From assembly GCA_965227945.1 (NCBI GenBank), contig CBDDGQ010000006.1, forward strand, positions 310,001 through 374,000: a stretch of 64,000 nucleotides of DNA, in the 5' to 3' direction. Within the stretch, counting starts at the first letter, position 1, and each line of letters opens with the position of its first letter. This DNA is from Azorhizobium sp965227945. GTDB lineage: Bacteria > Pseudomonadota > Alphaproteobacteria > Rhizobiales > Xanthobacteraceae. Positions 16,346 to 25,083 of the stretch are shown piece after piece. A model generated the notes under the pieces. It had not been told where the DNA came from. It saw only the letters and a program-made list of their open reading frames with translations, and made no database searches. A program made the position numbers and the translations under genes.

Positions 16346-18412
16346 ATGACCTACGGCCTTGCCTTCGAGCCCTTCCTGCCCTGGCCCGCGCTGGCCGCCA
16401 TCGCCGCCGTGGCGGTGGTGCTGGCGCTGCTGCTGGTGGCTTCGCGCACCCGCGGCGCCGCCTTCCGCGCGCTGGCGCTGCTGGTGGGGCTGGTGGCGCT
16501 GGCCAATCCTTCGCTGACGCGGGAAGAGCGCGAGCCGCTCTCCTCCGTGGTGGCGGTGGTGGTGGACAAGTCCGCCAGCCAGAATTTCGGCGAGCGCACC
16601 GCCCAGACCGAGGCCGCCCGCACCGCGCTGGATGCCCGGCTGAAGCAGATCCCCGGCCTGGAAATCCGCACCATCGAGGCCGATGCCCGCGATGGCGAGA
16701 CCGACGGCACCCGCCTGTTCGCCGCTTTGTCCGCTGGCCTTGCCGATGTGCCGCCGGAGCGGGTGGCGGGGGCCATCATGATCACCGACGGGCGGGTGCA
16801 TGACGTGCCCGGCGAGGCGGCGGCGCTGGGCTTCTCGGCCCCCGTCCACGGCCTCATTACCGGCAAGGCCGACGAGCGCGACCGCCGCGTGGCGCTGGAG
16901 AAGGCGCCGCGCTTCGGAATCGTCGGCCAGCGCCAGACGCTCACCTTCCGCGTCACTGACGAGGGCGCCCCGGCCGGGGCCCGCGTGCCGGTGACCGTGC
17001 GCCGCGACGGCGAGGTGATCGCCAGCCCGGTGGTCACCGCCGGCCGCAGCGCCCAGGTGGAGGTGGAGATCGCCCATGCCGGGCCGAACATCGTCGAGCT
17101 GGAGGTGCCGCCCCTGGCGGGCGAGCTGAGCCCCATCAACAACCGCGCCGCGGTCTCCATCGACGGCATCCGCGACAAGCTGCGGGTGCTGCTGGTCTCC
17201 GGCGAGCCGAACGTGGGCGAGCGCACCTGGCGCAACCTGCTCAAAAGCGACGCCAATGTGGATCTGGTGCACTTCACCATCCTGCGCCCGCCGGAGAAGC
17301 AGGACGGCACCCCCATCAACGAGCTGTCGCTGATCGCCTTCCCGACGCGGGAGCTGTTCCAGACCAAGATCCGCGATTTCGATCTGATCATCTTCGACCG
17401 CTACTCCCAGCAAGGGGTGCTGCCGCAGGTCTATTTCGACAATATCGTGCGCTATGTGCAGGCTGGCGGCGCGCTGCTGGTGGCGGCGGGGACCGATTTC
17501 GTCGAGCCCGGCTCGCTGTTCAACACGCCGCTGGAAGAGATCCTGCCCGCCGCCCCCACCGGCAACACCACGGAAGCGCCCTATGTGGCCAAGCTCACCG
17601 AGCCCGGCAAGCGCCATCCGGTGACCCGCGGCCTGCCGGGCGCGCAGAGCGATCCGCCCAGCTGGAGCCGGTTCTTCCGCGTCATCGATGCGGACGCCCG
17701 CTCCGGCGTCACCGTGATGGACGCCCCCGGCAACCGGCCGGTGCTTCAATTGGATCGCGTCGGCCAGGGCCGCGTGGCGCTGCTGTTGTCCGACCATTTC
17801 TGGCTGTGGGCGCGCGGCTATGACGGCGGCGGGCCTTATATCGACCTGCTGCGCCGGCTCTCCCACTGGCTGATGAAGGAGCCGGACCTGGAGGAGGAGC
17901 GCCTGAAGCTCTCCACGGCCGGCCGCGACCTGGTGGTGGAGCGCCAGACCATGGGCGATGCCGTGCCCACCGCGCTCATCACCACACCTTCGGGCGCCAC
18001 CCGCACGCTCACCCTCACCCAGGCCGAACCCGGCCTGTGGCGCGCCACCACCCCGGCGGACGAATTGGGCCTGTGGCGGGCGGTGAACGGCACGCTCACG
18101 GCGCTGACCAATATCGGCCCGCTGAACCCGAAGGAATTTGCCGAAGTCACCTCGACCCGCGACTGGCTCTCGCCCATCGCCTCCGCCACCGGCGGCGGGC
18201 TCTGGCGGCTGGCCGATCTCAACGGCACCGTGCCGCGGGTGGTGCAGGTGGCCTCCGGCGACCGGCTCTCCGGCGAAGACTGGCTGGGCCTGCGCACCCG
18301 CGATGTCTCGGTGGTGAAGGGCATTGGCCTGTTCCCGCTGTTCGCGGGCCTGTCCGGCCTGTTGCTGCTGCTCGGTGTGATTACGGCGGCCTGGGTGCGC
18401 GAGGGGCGGTGA
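16346..18412 (+). CDS. VWA/GATase-like membrane protein of the MoxR operon
   Basis: 688 residues. Two N-terminal helices (LAAIAAVAVVLALLLVAS; FRALALLVGLVALA) precede a strand VVAVVVDKSASQN that resembles a VWA metal site. Later come an Ig-like beta region and a GATase1-like segment (LRVLLVSGEPNVGERTWRN). A C-terminal helix (GLFPLFAGLSGLLLLLGVITAAWV) closes the protein. It starts 55 bp after the DUF4159 gene and ends the operon. Likely works with the MoxR ATPase and DUF58 protein at the inner membrane; function inferred only from context. Confidence 0.85.
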   Translation: MTYGLAFEPFLPWPALAAIAAVAVVLALLLVASRTRGAAFRALALLVGLVALANPSLTREEREPLSSVVAVVVDKSASQNFGERTAQTEAARTALDARLKQIPGLEIRTIEADARDGETDGTRLFAALSAGLADVPPERVAGAIMITDGRVHDVPGEAAALGFSAPVHGLITGKADERDRRVALEKAPRFGIVGQRQTLTFRVTDEGAPAGARVPVTVRRDGEVIASPVVTAGRSAQVEVEIAHAGPNIVELEVPPLAGELSPINNRAAVSIDGIRDKLRVLLVSGEPNVGERTWRNLLKSDANVDLVHFTILRPPEKQDGTPINELSLIAFPTRELFQTKIRDFDLIIFDRYSQQGVLPQVYFDNIVRYVQAGGALLVAAGTDFVEPGSLFNTPLEEILPAAPTGNTTEAPYVAKLTEPGKRHPVTRGLPGAQSDPPSWSRFFRVIDADARSGVTVMDAPGNRPVLQLDRVGQGRVALLLSDHFWLWARGYDGGGPYIDLLRRLSHWLMKEPDLEEERLKLSTAGRDLVVERQTMGDAVPTALITTPSGATRTLTLTQAEPGLWRATTPADELGLWRAVNGTLTALTNIGPLNPKEFAEVTSTRDWLSPIASATGGGLWRLADLNGTVPRVVQVASGDRLSGEDWLGLRTRDVSVVKGIGLFPLFAGLSGLLLLLGVITAAWVREGR

Positions 18413-18480
18413 GCGGGCCGCTACAGCCGAGGCATTCACGGCTGTCATCGGTGTGCTCCATATCTCAGCGGAGTCGAAAC

Positions 18481-18810
18481 TCAGAGATATTTGAGATCAT
18501 CGCCAATCAGCATGTCGCGCATGATGCCGGTGACGGGGAATCCGTACCCTTCCCAGTCTGGCTGAAAGTGTAGTTGGCCGGCAGCATGGTAGTTGCTGGC
18601 ATAAATGTCAGCCGCGATCATCTGCATCGCCATGAGAAGTGCCTGAACGGAATCAAAGCCACCGGAGGACATGGTTCGCCGCCCATCCGGCCAATCCGTC
18701 TCGTAGCGACAACTCCAGGACGTCCCGGAAAATTCGGGTGCATAAATGCGGATGGGTACTTCCACGGTGCCAGTCGGCAACTTCAGCGTCAGGATGCGGG
18801 AGGCAATCAT
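18481..18810 (-). CDS. Conserved hypothetical, possible DUF6968-like / immunity-type protein
   Basis: 109 residues, no signal or membrane segment. Sequence features: VPIRIYAPEFSGTSWSCRYE, then a helix SVQALLMAMQMIAADIYAS and a C-terminal WEGYGFPVTG. This resembles, from memory, the DUF6968 family, with moderate certainty. GAGG 6 nt upstream supports the ATG at 18810. It lies 8 bp downstream of the QPRVPxG-type gene, the order expected of an effector/immunity pair. Both genes are visibly less GC-rich than their neighbours. Confidence 0.7.
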   Translation of the reverse strand: MIASRILTLKLPTGTVEVPIRIYAPEFSGTSWSCRYETDWPDGRRTMSSGGFDSVQALLMAMQMIAADIYASNYHAAGQLHFQPDWEGYGFPVTGIMRDMLIGDDLKYL

Positions 18811-18818
18811 GTTTTACC

Positions 18819-19229
18819 TCAATAGCTGAGTGGAGGAAGAGGCTTTCCATGAAGGCAAGCTGCGTATCGTTGCATTGCTTGACTTCGGCAATATACGTTT
18901 CCCACCATGTTACAATGAAACATATCGCGATCTAGCTGAGCGTCACATTCGGCTTCCTTGGCCGCTGAAATACGACGCGCCACGAAAATTACCGGAGCTG
19001 AGCTGCCATTGTCGCGACTCGTATTAACTCGGCTCCCAGAAGCAGAATCAAAGCCACTGCCCGTCCATTGTCCGGCCCCGGGTTGTCCCACCGGAACTCG
19101 CGGTTGCGCAAAGTTGAACCCAGCCTTAACCGCCAGACGAATCCATTCCAAATCCACCTGTAGGCGAAGTAGATCATGCTCCGCCTTAAGAGCGAGAAAC
19201 TCATCGTCCTCCCACCACCTCTGCGACAT
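18819..19229 (-). CDS. Small protein with QPRVPxGxxGxGQWT motif and four-Cys tail
   Basis: 136 residues. An N-terminal helical part (WEDDEFLALKAEHDLLRLQV) is followed by FAQPRVPVGQPGAGQWTGSG, a short Pro/Gly/Trp motif I know as a linker before C-terminal domains in polymorphic toxins and phage head proteins. The tail carries Cys in ECDAQ, FHCNM, VYCRS and AACLHG, probably disulfides or a metal site. GGAGG 6 nt upstream supports the ATG. It is upstream of and nearly coupled to the 109-residue gene. A secreted small effector is possible but no signal peptide is seen. Confidence 0.65.
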   Translation of the reverse strand: MSQRWWEDDEFLALKAEHDLLRLQVDLEWIRLAVKAGFNFAQPRVPVGQPGAGQWTGSGFDSASGSRVNTSRDNGSSAPVIFVARRISAAKEAECDAQLDRDMFHCNMVGNVYCRSQAMQRYAACLHGKPLPPLSY

Positions 19230-19283
19230 ATCCCGCCTCCACAGCGCAAACAGATCACGAAGGAAAAGTATAGGCTATTATTC

Positions 19284-21218
19284 CTATTTATCAATAGGCT
19301 TTTTTACCTCAATCGCCGCCCGCAGCAGCGGCACCAGGTGCAGTGAGCCCAGTGTGTTGAGATGGCCCACGTCGATGTAGCCCAGATCGCCATTGGGCAA
19401 GGTCGGCCGGCACAGGGTGGCGTCGCAGAAGGCAGTGCGGGGCAGCACCAGTTGCACCCCCGGCACCGCAGCCGCCACCGCTTGCAGCCCCGCTTCCACC
19501 GGCGCAGCGCGGGCGGCCGCCGCGGCCGCCGGAGTGGTGCAGGCGCTCTCGTCCAGGCCGAGGAAGCGCTTGCGGATGATGCAGCGCCCGCCGCCCGCAT
19601 CGCCGAACTCCGCCGGCGGCCCCACCAGGATCACCCGCTTGCCCGCTGCGGTGAGCTGGATCACCGCCTGCTTCAGCGCCGCCATGGCGGCGGGCAAGGT
19701 GTCGTCGGGCACCCACAGGCCGCCGATCACCACGATGCGCACCCGCGGATCCGCCAGCAGCGCCGCCAGGGTCTGGGTGCGGAAGGTGTCGCGGTCGCTG
19801 GCCTCGCGCGAGGCGAAGGCGCTGGCGCCCGGCTCGCGCAGGAAGCCGCTGGCCTTGGTCATCTGGATCAGGCCATAGCCGGTCTCGCGGGCGATGGCGT
19901 CCAGCGCCGGGCCATGGTGGTTGGCGAAGGAATCCCCCCACAGCGCGATCAGCGGCGCATCGGGCGCCGGATCGCCGAAGCGGCATTGCACGCCGGCGGG
20001 CGCCAGTCCCGGACCTTGCAGGCAGCCCTTGGTGCCGCGCCAGGCGTCGTTCAGCGCCGCCTGTGCCTGGAGGAAGCTCGCACTCGCCCGCCCCGGCAGG
20101 CCGCCGGAGGCATCGAGCCCGAAGCCGAGGCCGGCCAGCCCCGCCAGCACCAGCAGGCCGGCGGCAATGCTCCGCAATTCGGACCGCCGGGTGGCCGGGC
20201 CCTGGCGCCGGAAGCGGGCCTCCACATAGCGCCAGGACAGCGCCGAAACGACCACCGCCGCCCCCACCAGCAGCATGCCGGACACCAGCCCGGGCTCGTC
20301 TCCCGCGTGGAACTTGAAGAAGGCGAGGATCGGCCAGTGCCACAGATAGAGCGAATAGGAGATCAGCCCCAAGCCGGCGATCGGCTTCAGCGACAGCAGG
20401 CGGCCCACCAGGGTGGTGCGCCCCTCCTCCCCGGCCCAGATCAGCGCCAGCGCGCCACCCGCTGGCAGCAAAGCCGAGACGCCGGGGAAGACGGTATGGC
20501 GGTCGAACAGCACCATCGCGGCCAGGATCATCGCCAGCCCGGCCGCCGCCACCGCCTCCGGCAGCAGGCGCCCGCGCAGCTTCGGCACCAGCCCCAGCGC
20601 CAGCACGGCGCCGAGCAGCAGTTCCCAGGCGCGCGAGGTGAAATTGTAGAAGCCGTTGTTGGGCCGCAGGATGGCATTCTTGGTGGCCACATAGAGCGAA
20701 ACCAGCAGCACGGCCCAGATCACCAGCGCGCGAAACCGCTTTGCCCGCGGATGCGACAGGCCGATCAGCGCCAGCGGGAAGAACAGATAGAACTGCTCCT
20801 CCACCGCCAGCGACCACATGTGCAGCAGGAACTGCTCTTCCGCGCCGGGGGAGAAATAGCCGGAGGTGGCCAGGAAATAGCGGTTGGCCAGAAAGGCAGA
20901 GGCATATTGCAGGGACCGGCCATAAGCGTCGAGCATCACCGGCGGCAGGGTGGCCACCGCCATGGCGGTGGTGGCCAGCGCCACCAGCGCATAGGCCGGC
21001 ACGATGCGCCGGATGCGGCGGTCATAGAAGGTGGCGAAGCTGAAGCGGTCCGCGGCCAGATCCGCGGCGATGATCGCGGTGATCAGATAGCCGGAGATGA
21101 CGAAGAACACGTCCACGCCCACGAAGCCGCCGGGCACCAGAGCGGCGTTGGCGTGATAGAGCACCACAGGCCCCACCGCGAGCGCGCGCAGGCCACTGAT
21201 GTCGGCTCTGTATCGCAT
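19284..21218 (-). CDS. Acyltransferase-3 family with SGNH domain (OafA/YrhL type)
   Basis: 644-residue membrane enzyme that O-acylates surface glycans. The N-terminus has the family start RADISGLRALAVGPVVLYHAN, then GGFVGVDVFFVISGYLIT and FYDRRIRRIVPAY with the catalytic His/Arg region. About ten helices follow. From residue ~400 a periplasmic SGNH hydrolase-like domain shows the block I motif ALWGDSFANHH and a C-terminal DVGHLNT (Asp..His) block V. Monocistronic. The substrate (LPS, capsule or exopolysaccharide) cannot be told from the window; no glycan cluster surrounds it. Confidence 0.92.
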   Translation of the reverse strand: MRYRADISGLRALAVGPVVLYHANAALVPGGFVGVDVFFVISGYLITAIIAADLAADRFSFATFYDRRIRRIVPAYALVALATTAMAVATLPPVMLDAYGRSLQYASAFLANRYFLATSGYFSPGAEEQFLLHMWSLAVEEQFYLFFPLALIGLSHPRAKRFRALVIWAVLLVSLYVATKNAILRPNNGFYNFTSRAWELLLGAVLALGLVPKLRGRLLPEAVAAAGLAMILAAMVLFDRHTVFPGVSALLPAGGALALIWAGEEGRTTLVGRLLSLKPIAGLGLISYSLYLWHWPILAFFKFHAGDEPGLVSGMLLVGAAVVVSALSWRYVEARFRRQGPATRRSELRSIAAGLLVLAGLAGLGFGLDASGGLPGRASASFLQAQAALNDAWRGTKGCLQGPGLAPAGVQCRFGDPAPDAPLIALWGDSFANHHGPALDAIARETGYGLIQMTKASGFLREPGASAFASREASDRDTFRTQTLAALLADPRVRIVVIGGLWVPDDTLPAAMAALKQAVIQLTAAGKRVILVGPPAEFGDAGGGRCIIRKRFLGLDESACTTPAAAAAARAAPVEAGLQAVAAAVPGVQLVLPRTAFCDATLCRPTLPNGDLGYIDVGHLNTLGSLHLVPLLRAAIEVKKPIDK

Positions 21219-21652
21219 GCGGGGGGCTGGAATCCTGGGCGGGGCGCGCGGACCGCAAGGGGCCGTTGCGCCAGAAACGGCGGCCGGCAGGTCCCAAACG
21301 CAAAGCCCTCAGCCTCCGCGCTGCCACGGCGCGCGGAGTCCGCAAAGATTCGATCAGTGTCCCACCACTGCACGGAGTTCTAGAGCATGACGCGGCAAAG
21401 TGGAAACTCCCTACCCGGCAACCTTCGACGCTAACACGTTGCGGTGGGGAGAGATTCAGAAGTCAGGCTGTGACGGATGGTGTCGGGGCTTGGAGGGATT
21501 CGCCGCATCCCTCGGCCGGTACCGTCATAGCCGGGCTTGTCCACAGGCGAGGGTCGCTTGCGCACCGGGCGGGCGATCCGGGCCGCCGCATGCGAACGCC
21601 CGACCGGCACGTGCGTGGGACACATGCGGCGCTTGCAACGGACGCCCCGCGC
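21219..21652. other. Intergenic, nothing recognised
   Basis: 434 bp between the acyltransferase start and the 3' end of the permease gene. It should contain the acyltransferase promoter, but I see no clear elements. Short open frames here lack coding character. Confidence 0.4.
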
Positions 21653-22471
21653 TCACCCCCGCGCCGCCGCCTGCTCGTCGCGCTTGTGCTGCGCCTCCTG
21701 GGACTTGGCCACCGCCGAGGCGATGATCACCGCCAGCGCCACGATGCCGATGAGGATGGTGCAGATGGCGTTGATCTCCGGCGTCACCCCCAGCCGCACC
21801 TGGGAATAGATGCGCATGGGCAAGGTGGTGGCCCCCGGCCCGGTGGTGAAGCTGGCGATCACCAGATCGTCCATGGACAAAGTGAAGGCCAGCATGAAGC
21901 CGGACAGCACCGCGGGCAGGATCAGCGGCAGGGTGATGGTGAAGAAGGTCTTCATGGGCGGGCAGCCCAGATCCAGCGCCGCCTCCTCCAGGGCGCGGTC
22001 GAAGGTCACCAGCCGCGATTGCACCACCACCGCCACGAAGCACATGGTGAAGGTGATGTGGGCCAGCGTGATGGTCCAGAAGCCGCGCTCGAAGCCGATG
22101 GCCACGAACAGCAGCAGCAGCGACAGGCCGGTGATGACTTCCGGCATCACCAGCGGCGCATAGGTCATGCCCGAGAACAGGGTGCGGCCGTGGAAGCGCC
22201 CGTAGCGGGTCAGCGCCAGCGCCGCCATGGTGCCAAGCACGGTGGCCACCACGGAGGACAGGAACGCCACCCGCAAGGTCACCCACAAGGCATCCAGCAA
22301 CTGTTCGTTCTCCAGCAGGGACACATACCATTGGGTGGAAAAGCCCGCCCACACGGTGACCAGCCGCGAGGCGTTGAAGGAATAGATCACCAGCAGCAGG
22401 ATGGGGATGTAGAGGAAGGCGAACCCCAGCACCAAAGCGGTGATGTTGAACCAGGTGAGATGCTTGCTCAT
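21653..22471 (-). CDS. potI: Polyamine-type ABC transporter permease (PotC/PotI)
   Basis: 272-residue inner-membrane permease with about six helices. The family start LTWFNITALVLGFAFLYIPI and the EAA loop EEAALDLGCPPMKTFFTITL are clear. It overlaps the upstream permease by 4 bp. With the neighbouring permease and ATPase it forms the translocation core of a spermidine/putrescine-type importer. Start at 22471 because the family begins there; the open frame reaches further. The potI/potC label is by homology to the family only, the real substrate may differ. Confidence 0.88.
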   Translation of the reverse strand: MSKHLTWFNITALVLGFAFLYIPILLLVIYSFNASRLVTVWAGFSTQWYVSLLENEQLLDALWVTLRVAFLSSVVATVLGTMAALALTRYGRFHGRTLFSGMTYAPLVMPEVITGLSLLLLFVAIGFERGFWTITLAHITFTMCFVAVVVQSRLVTFDRALEEAALDLGCPPMKTFFTITLPLILPAVLSGFMLAFTLSMDDLVIASFTTGPGATTLPMRIYSQVRLGVTPEINAICTILIGIVALAVIIASAVAKSQEAQHKRDEQAAARG

Positions 22472-23385
22472 CGTCCGGCCTCCAATTGGCGGGCCTGGAG
22501 GTTCTGGTAGATGACGATGGGCACCACCAGCAGCAGCAGCAGCAGCACCGCCACCGCCGAGGAGGCGGTCCAGGAGCGGTTCACGGTGAACTCGGTCCAC
22601 AGCGACTTGCCGATCATCAGGGTATCGGAGCCGCCCAGCAGATCCGGGATCACGAACTCGCCCACCGCCGGGATGAAGCACAACAAGGCGCCCGCCGCGA
22701 CACCCGGCAAGGACAGCGGAAAGGTGATGGTCCAGAACGCCTTGGATGGCGGGCAGCCGAGGTCTTCGGCCGCCTCCAGCAAGGTGCCGTCCAGCTTCTC
22801 CAGCGCCGAATAGAGCGGCAGCACCATGAAGGGCAGATAGGAATAGACGATGCCGATATAGACCGCGAGATCAGTGTTGAGGATCTGCAGCGGCTCGCTG
22901 ATCAGCCCGAGCGCCGACAGCGCCTGATTGAGGAAGCCTTCGGGCGAGAGGATGCCGATCCAGGCATAGACCCGGATCAAAAACGAGGTCCAGAACGGTA
23001 GGATCACCAGCATCAGCATCATGGGCTGTATCCCCTTGGGGGCGCGGGCCATGGCATAGGCGATGGGATAGCCCACCAGCAGCAGCAGGATGGTGGAGAT
23101 GCCGGCGATGAGCAGGCTGGAGCCGTAGGCGGCGACGAACTCGTTATCGAACGAGAGCACGTAGAAATAATTGGCGATGGACAGCTGGGACAGGAAGTCC
23201 TTGACGCCGGCCCAGCCGCCGGCGGCATCGAACACCGGCGCATAGGGCGGCTGGGCGATCACATCCTGCGACAGCGAGATCTTCAGCACGATGAAGAACG
23301 GCACCAGGAACAGCGCCAGAAGCCACAGATAGGGCACGGCGATCACCAGCCACCGCCCCCGCCCCTTCTCCCCCGCCATGGCCAT
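22468..23385 (-). CDS. potH: Polyamine-type ABC transporter permease (PotB/PotH)
   Basis: 305 residues, six predicted helices beginning WLVIAVPYLWLLALFLVPF. The N-terminal segment FFIVLKISLS and the EAA motif EAAEDLGCPPSKAFWTITFP are typical of PotB/PotH. It lies 42 bp downstream of the ATPase and overlaps the second permease by 4 bp. The permeases share the same strand order as potG-potH-potI operons. Confidence 0.9.
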   Translation of the reverse strand: MAMAGEKGRGRWLVIAVPYLWLLALFLVPFFIVLKISLSQDVIAQPPYAPVFDAAGGWAGVKDFLSQLSIANYFYVLSFDNEFVAAYGSSLLIAGISTILLLLVGYPIAYAMARAPKGIQPMMLMLVILPFWTSFLIRVYAWIGILSPEGFLNQALSALGLISEPLQILNTDLAVYIGIVYSYLPFMVLPLYSALEKLDGTLLEAAEDLGCPPSKAFWTITFPLSLPGVAAGALLCFIPAVGEFVIPDLLGGSDTLMIGKSLWTEFTVNRSWTASSAVAVLLLLLLVVPIVIYQNLQARQLEAGR

Positions 23386-23427
23386 GTGCGTCGCCTTCCC
23401 TGAGCCCGGCTGTTGCCAATCGATCCG

Positions 23428-24594
23428 TCAGCGCGTGAGCACCACGCCCGCATCGGGCGCGAAGGTCACCCACACCTTGTCCTCCCAGGTGATGGGCCGC
23501 TCCACCAGGCGCGAGAGATTGGGCTTGGACACCTTCACCCGCGTGCCGCAGGGCATTTCCACATGGTAGATGGACAGATCGCCCATATAGCCGATGTCCC
23601 AGATCACCCCTTCCAGGCAATTGGCGGTGATGGTCTCCGGCGGCTCCAGGGCGATGCGCATCTTTTCCGGCCGGATCGCCAGCCACACGGTGGCCCCGGG
23701 GGCCGCGTCCACCGGCTGGTCCAGCGTCAGGGGATAAGGCGTCTTGGGCGAGGCCAGCTCCACCCCGGCGGGGCCGGTGGCCACCAGGGTGGTCTCCAGC
23801 ATGTTCACGTCGCCGATGAAGTCGGCGATGTAGCGGGTGGCGGGCTGCTCATAGATCACCGCCGGCGGCGCCACCTGCACCATCTTACCCTGATCCATGA
23901 CCGCGATGCGGTCGGCCACCGTCATGGCCTCCTCCTGGTCGTGGGTGACGATCAGGAAGGTCATGCCCAGGGACATCTGGAGATCCATCAGCTCGAACTG
24001 GGTCTCCTCGCGCAATTTCTTGTCCAGCGCGGTGAGCGGCTCGTCCAGCAGCAGCACCTTGGGCCGCTTGGCCACCGAGCGGGCCAAGGCCACCCGCTGG
24101 CGCTGGCCGCCGGAGAGCTGGTGCGGCTTGCGCTTGGCGAAGGGCTCCAGCTTCACCAGCGCCAGCATCTCCTCCACCCGGGCGGCGATGGCCGCCTTGG
24201 TCAAGCCATCCTGCCGCAGCCCGAAGGCGATGTTGTCCCAGACGGTCATGTGCGGGAACAGCGCATAGGACTGGAACATCATGTTCACCGGCCGCCGATA
24301 GGGCGGGACGCCGGAAATATCTTCGCCGGCCAGGGTGATCCGCCCCTCGGTGGGCTGCTCGAACCCGGCCAGCATGCGCATCAAGGTGGTCTTGCCGCAT
24401 CCGGAGGGGCCGAGCAGGGCGAAGAATTCGCGCTCATAGATGTCGAGGCTGATGCCATCCACCGCCACGAAGGCGCCGAAGCGCTTCACCACATTCTCGA
24501 AGCGGATCAGGGGCACCGCCGTCGGATCGGTCCAGGGGGAGAAGCTGCGGCGCACCGCGCCGATGGTCTGGGTACGCGCCTTGTCCGATGCCAT
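23428..24594 (-). CDS. potG: Polyamine-type ABC transporter ATP-binding protein (PotA/PotG)
   Basis: 388 residues. Walker A GPSGCGKTTLMRML, signature LSGGQRQRVALARSVAKRP, Walker B VLLLDEPLTALD and the switch VTHDQEEAM are all intact. A C-terminal TOBE-type domain follows (VWLAIRPEKMRI). It is the first gene of the three-gene operon. Unlike typical pot operons no periplasmic binding protein (PotF/PotD) is encoded on either side. Start ATG at 24594 chosen over a longer open frame because family similarity begins there. Confidence 0.93.
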   Translation of the reverse strand: MASDKARTQTIGAVRRSFSPWTDPTAVPLIRFENVVKRFGAFVAVDGISLDIYEREFFALLGPSGCGKTTLMRMLAGFEQPTEGRITLAGEDISGVPPYRRPVNMMFQSYALFPHMTVWDNIAFGLRQDGLTKAAIAARVEEMLALVKLEPFAKRKPHQLSGGQRQRVALARSVAKRPKVLLLDEPLTALDKKLREETQFELMDLQMSLGMTFLIVTHDQEEAMTVADRIAVMDQGKMVQVAPPAVIYEQPATRYIADFIGDVNMLETTLVATGPAGVELASPKTPYPLTLDQPVDAAPGATVWLAIRPEKMRIALEPPETITANCLEGVIWDIGYMGDLSIYHVEMPCGTRVKVSKPNLSRLVERPITWEDKVWVTFAPDAGVVLTR

Positions 24595-24914
24595 GCGACC
24601 CCCCGCAATACGCTCACCTGGGAGGCTATCCGGGACCTGGGCCGCGCTCAAGCTCTGAGCACGCGCAAAAATGCGGCGCCGTGGACGGTCGGCGCGGGAG
24701 GGTCCGATTGTGTTGTGTGACAGGGTGTCCCAAAGCGTGAATTTCGGGGCCAAAGCGGGTTGACCACAGCTTCGCGACAGCGCGCGGGCAAGCCAGACTT
24801 GCACCACCCGCCGGCTTGTGGCAGAGACGGCCCACTCACGGCGCCCCGGCGTCGCGAGGGGGCCTCAAGATCGACGCCCCGCCCGGAAGTCCTTCCGGCG
24901 CCTGTCGATCGGTC
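24595..24914. other. Intergenic between potG and tRNA-Thr
   Basis: 320 bp that must hold the divergent promoters of the pot operon and the tRNA. I see no gene and no clear consensus elements. Confidence 0.4.
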
Positions 24915-24989
24915 GCTGCGGTAGCTCAGTGGTAGAGCACTCCATTGGTAATGGAGAGGTCGAGAGTTCAATCCTCTCTCGCAGCACCA
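24915..24989 (+). tRNA. tRNA-Thr (anticodon GGT)
   Basis: A complete cloverleaf can be drawn: acceptor GCTGCGG pairs with TCGCAGC, D-arm GTAGCTCAGTGGTAGAGC, anticodon stem CTCCA/TGGAG with loop TTGGTAA (anticodon GGT, reads ACC/ACU), T-arm GAGAG-TTCAATC-CTCTC and an encoded CCA. Its 3' end is the integration site of the downstream phage-like element; the intact copy lies at attL. Confidence 0.97.
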
Positions 24990-24996
24990 TCTCAAA
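24967..24996 (+). other. attL core, 30-bp direct repeat
   Basis: Starts TTCAATCCTCTCTCGCAGCA inside the T-loop of tRNA-Thr, covers the acceptor 3' strand and CCA, and ends CTCAAA downstream. Identical to 41387-41416; the flanks diverge on both sides. Confidence 0.92.
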
Positions 24997-25035
24997 CCCT
25001 TACCATCGCTAGAACCCCTTGCGTTTCAAGCGCTC

Positions 25036-25068
25036 TCGTCCAAAACATCGTCCAAAGTCCGTCCAAAA
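25036..25068 (+). repeat. Putative integrase arm-type sites, left
   Basis: Three direct decamers TCGTCCAAAA (25036), TCGTCCAAAG (25048) and CCGTCCAAAA (25059), spaced 11-12 bp, lie about 40 bp inside attL and just before the integrase start. The same decamer occurs twice inside attR, as expected for integrase or excisionase arm sites. Confidence 0.6.
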
Positions 25069-25083
25069 TTGGATCTGCGGTCG

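Noticed and set aside
16226..18448. 740-codon minus-strand frame
   Set aside because: Antisense to the VWA/GATase-like gene; no domain signature.
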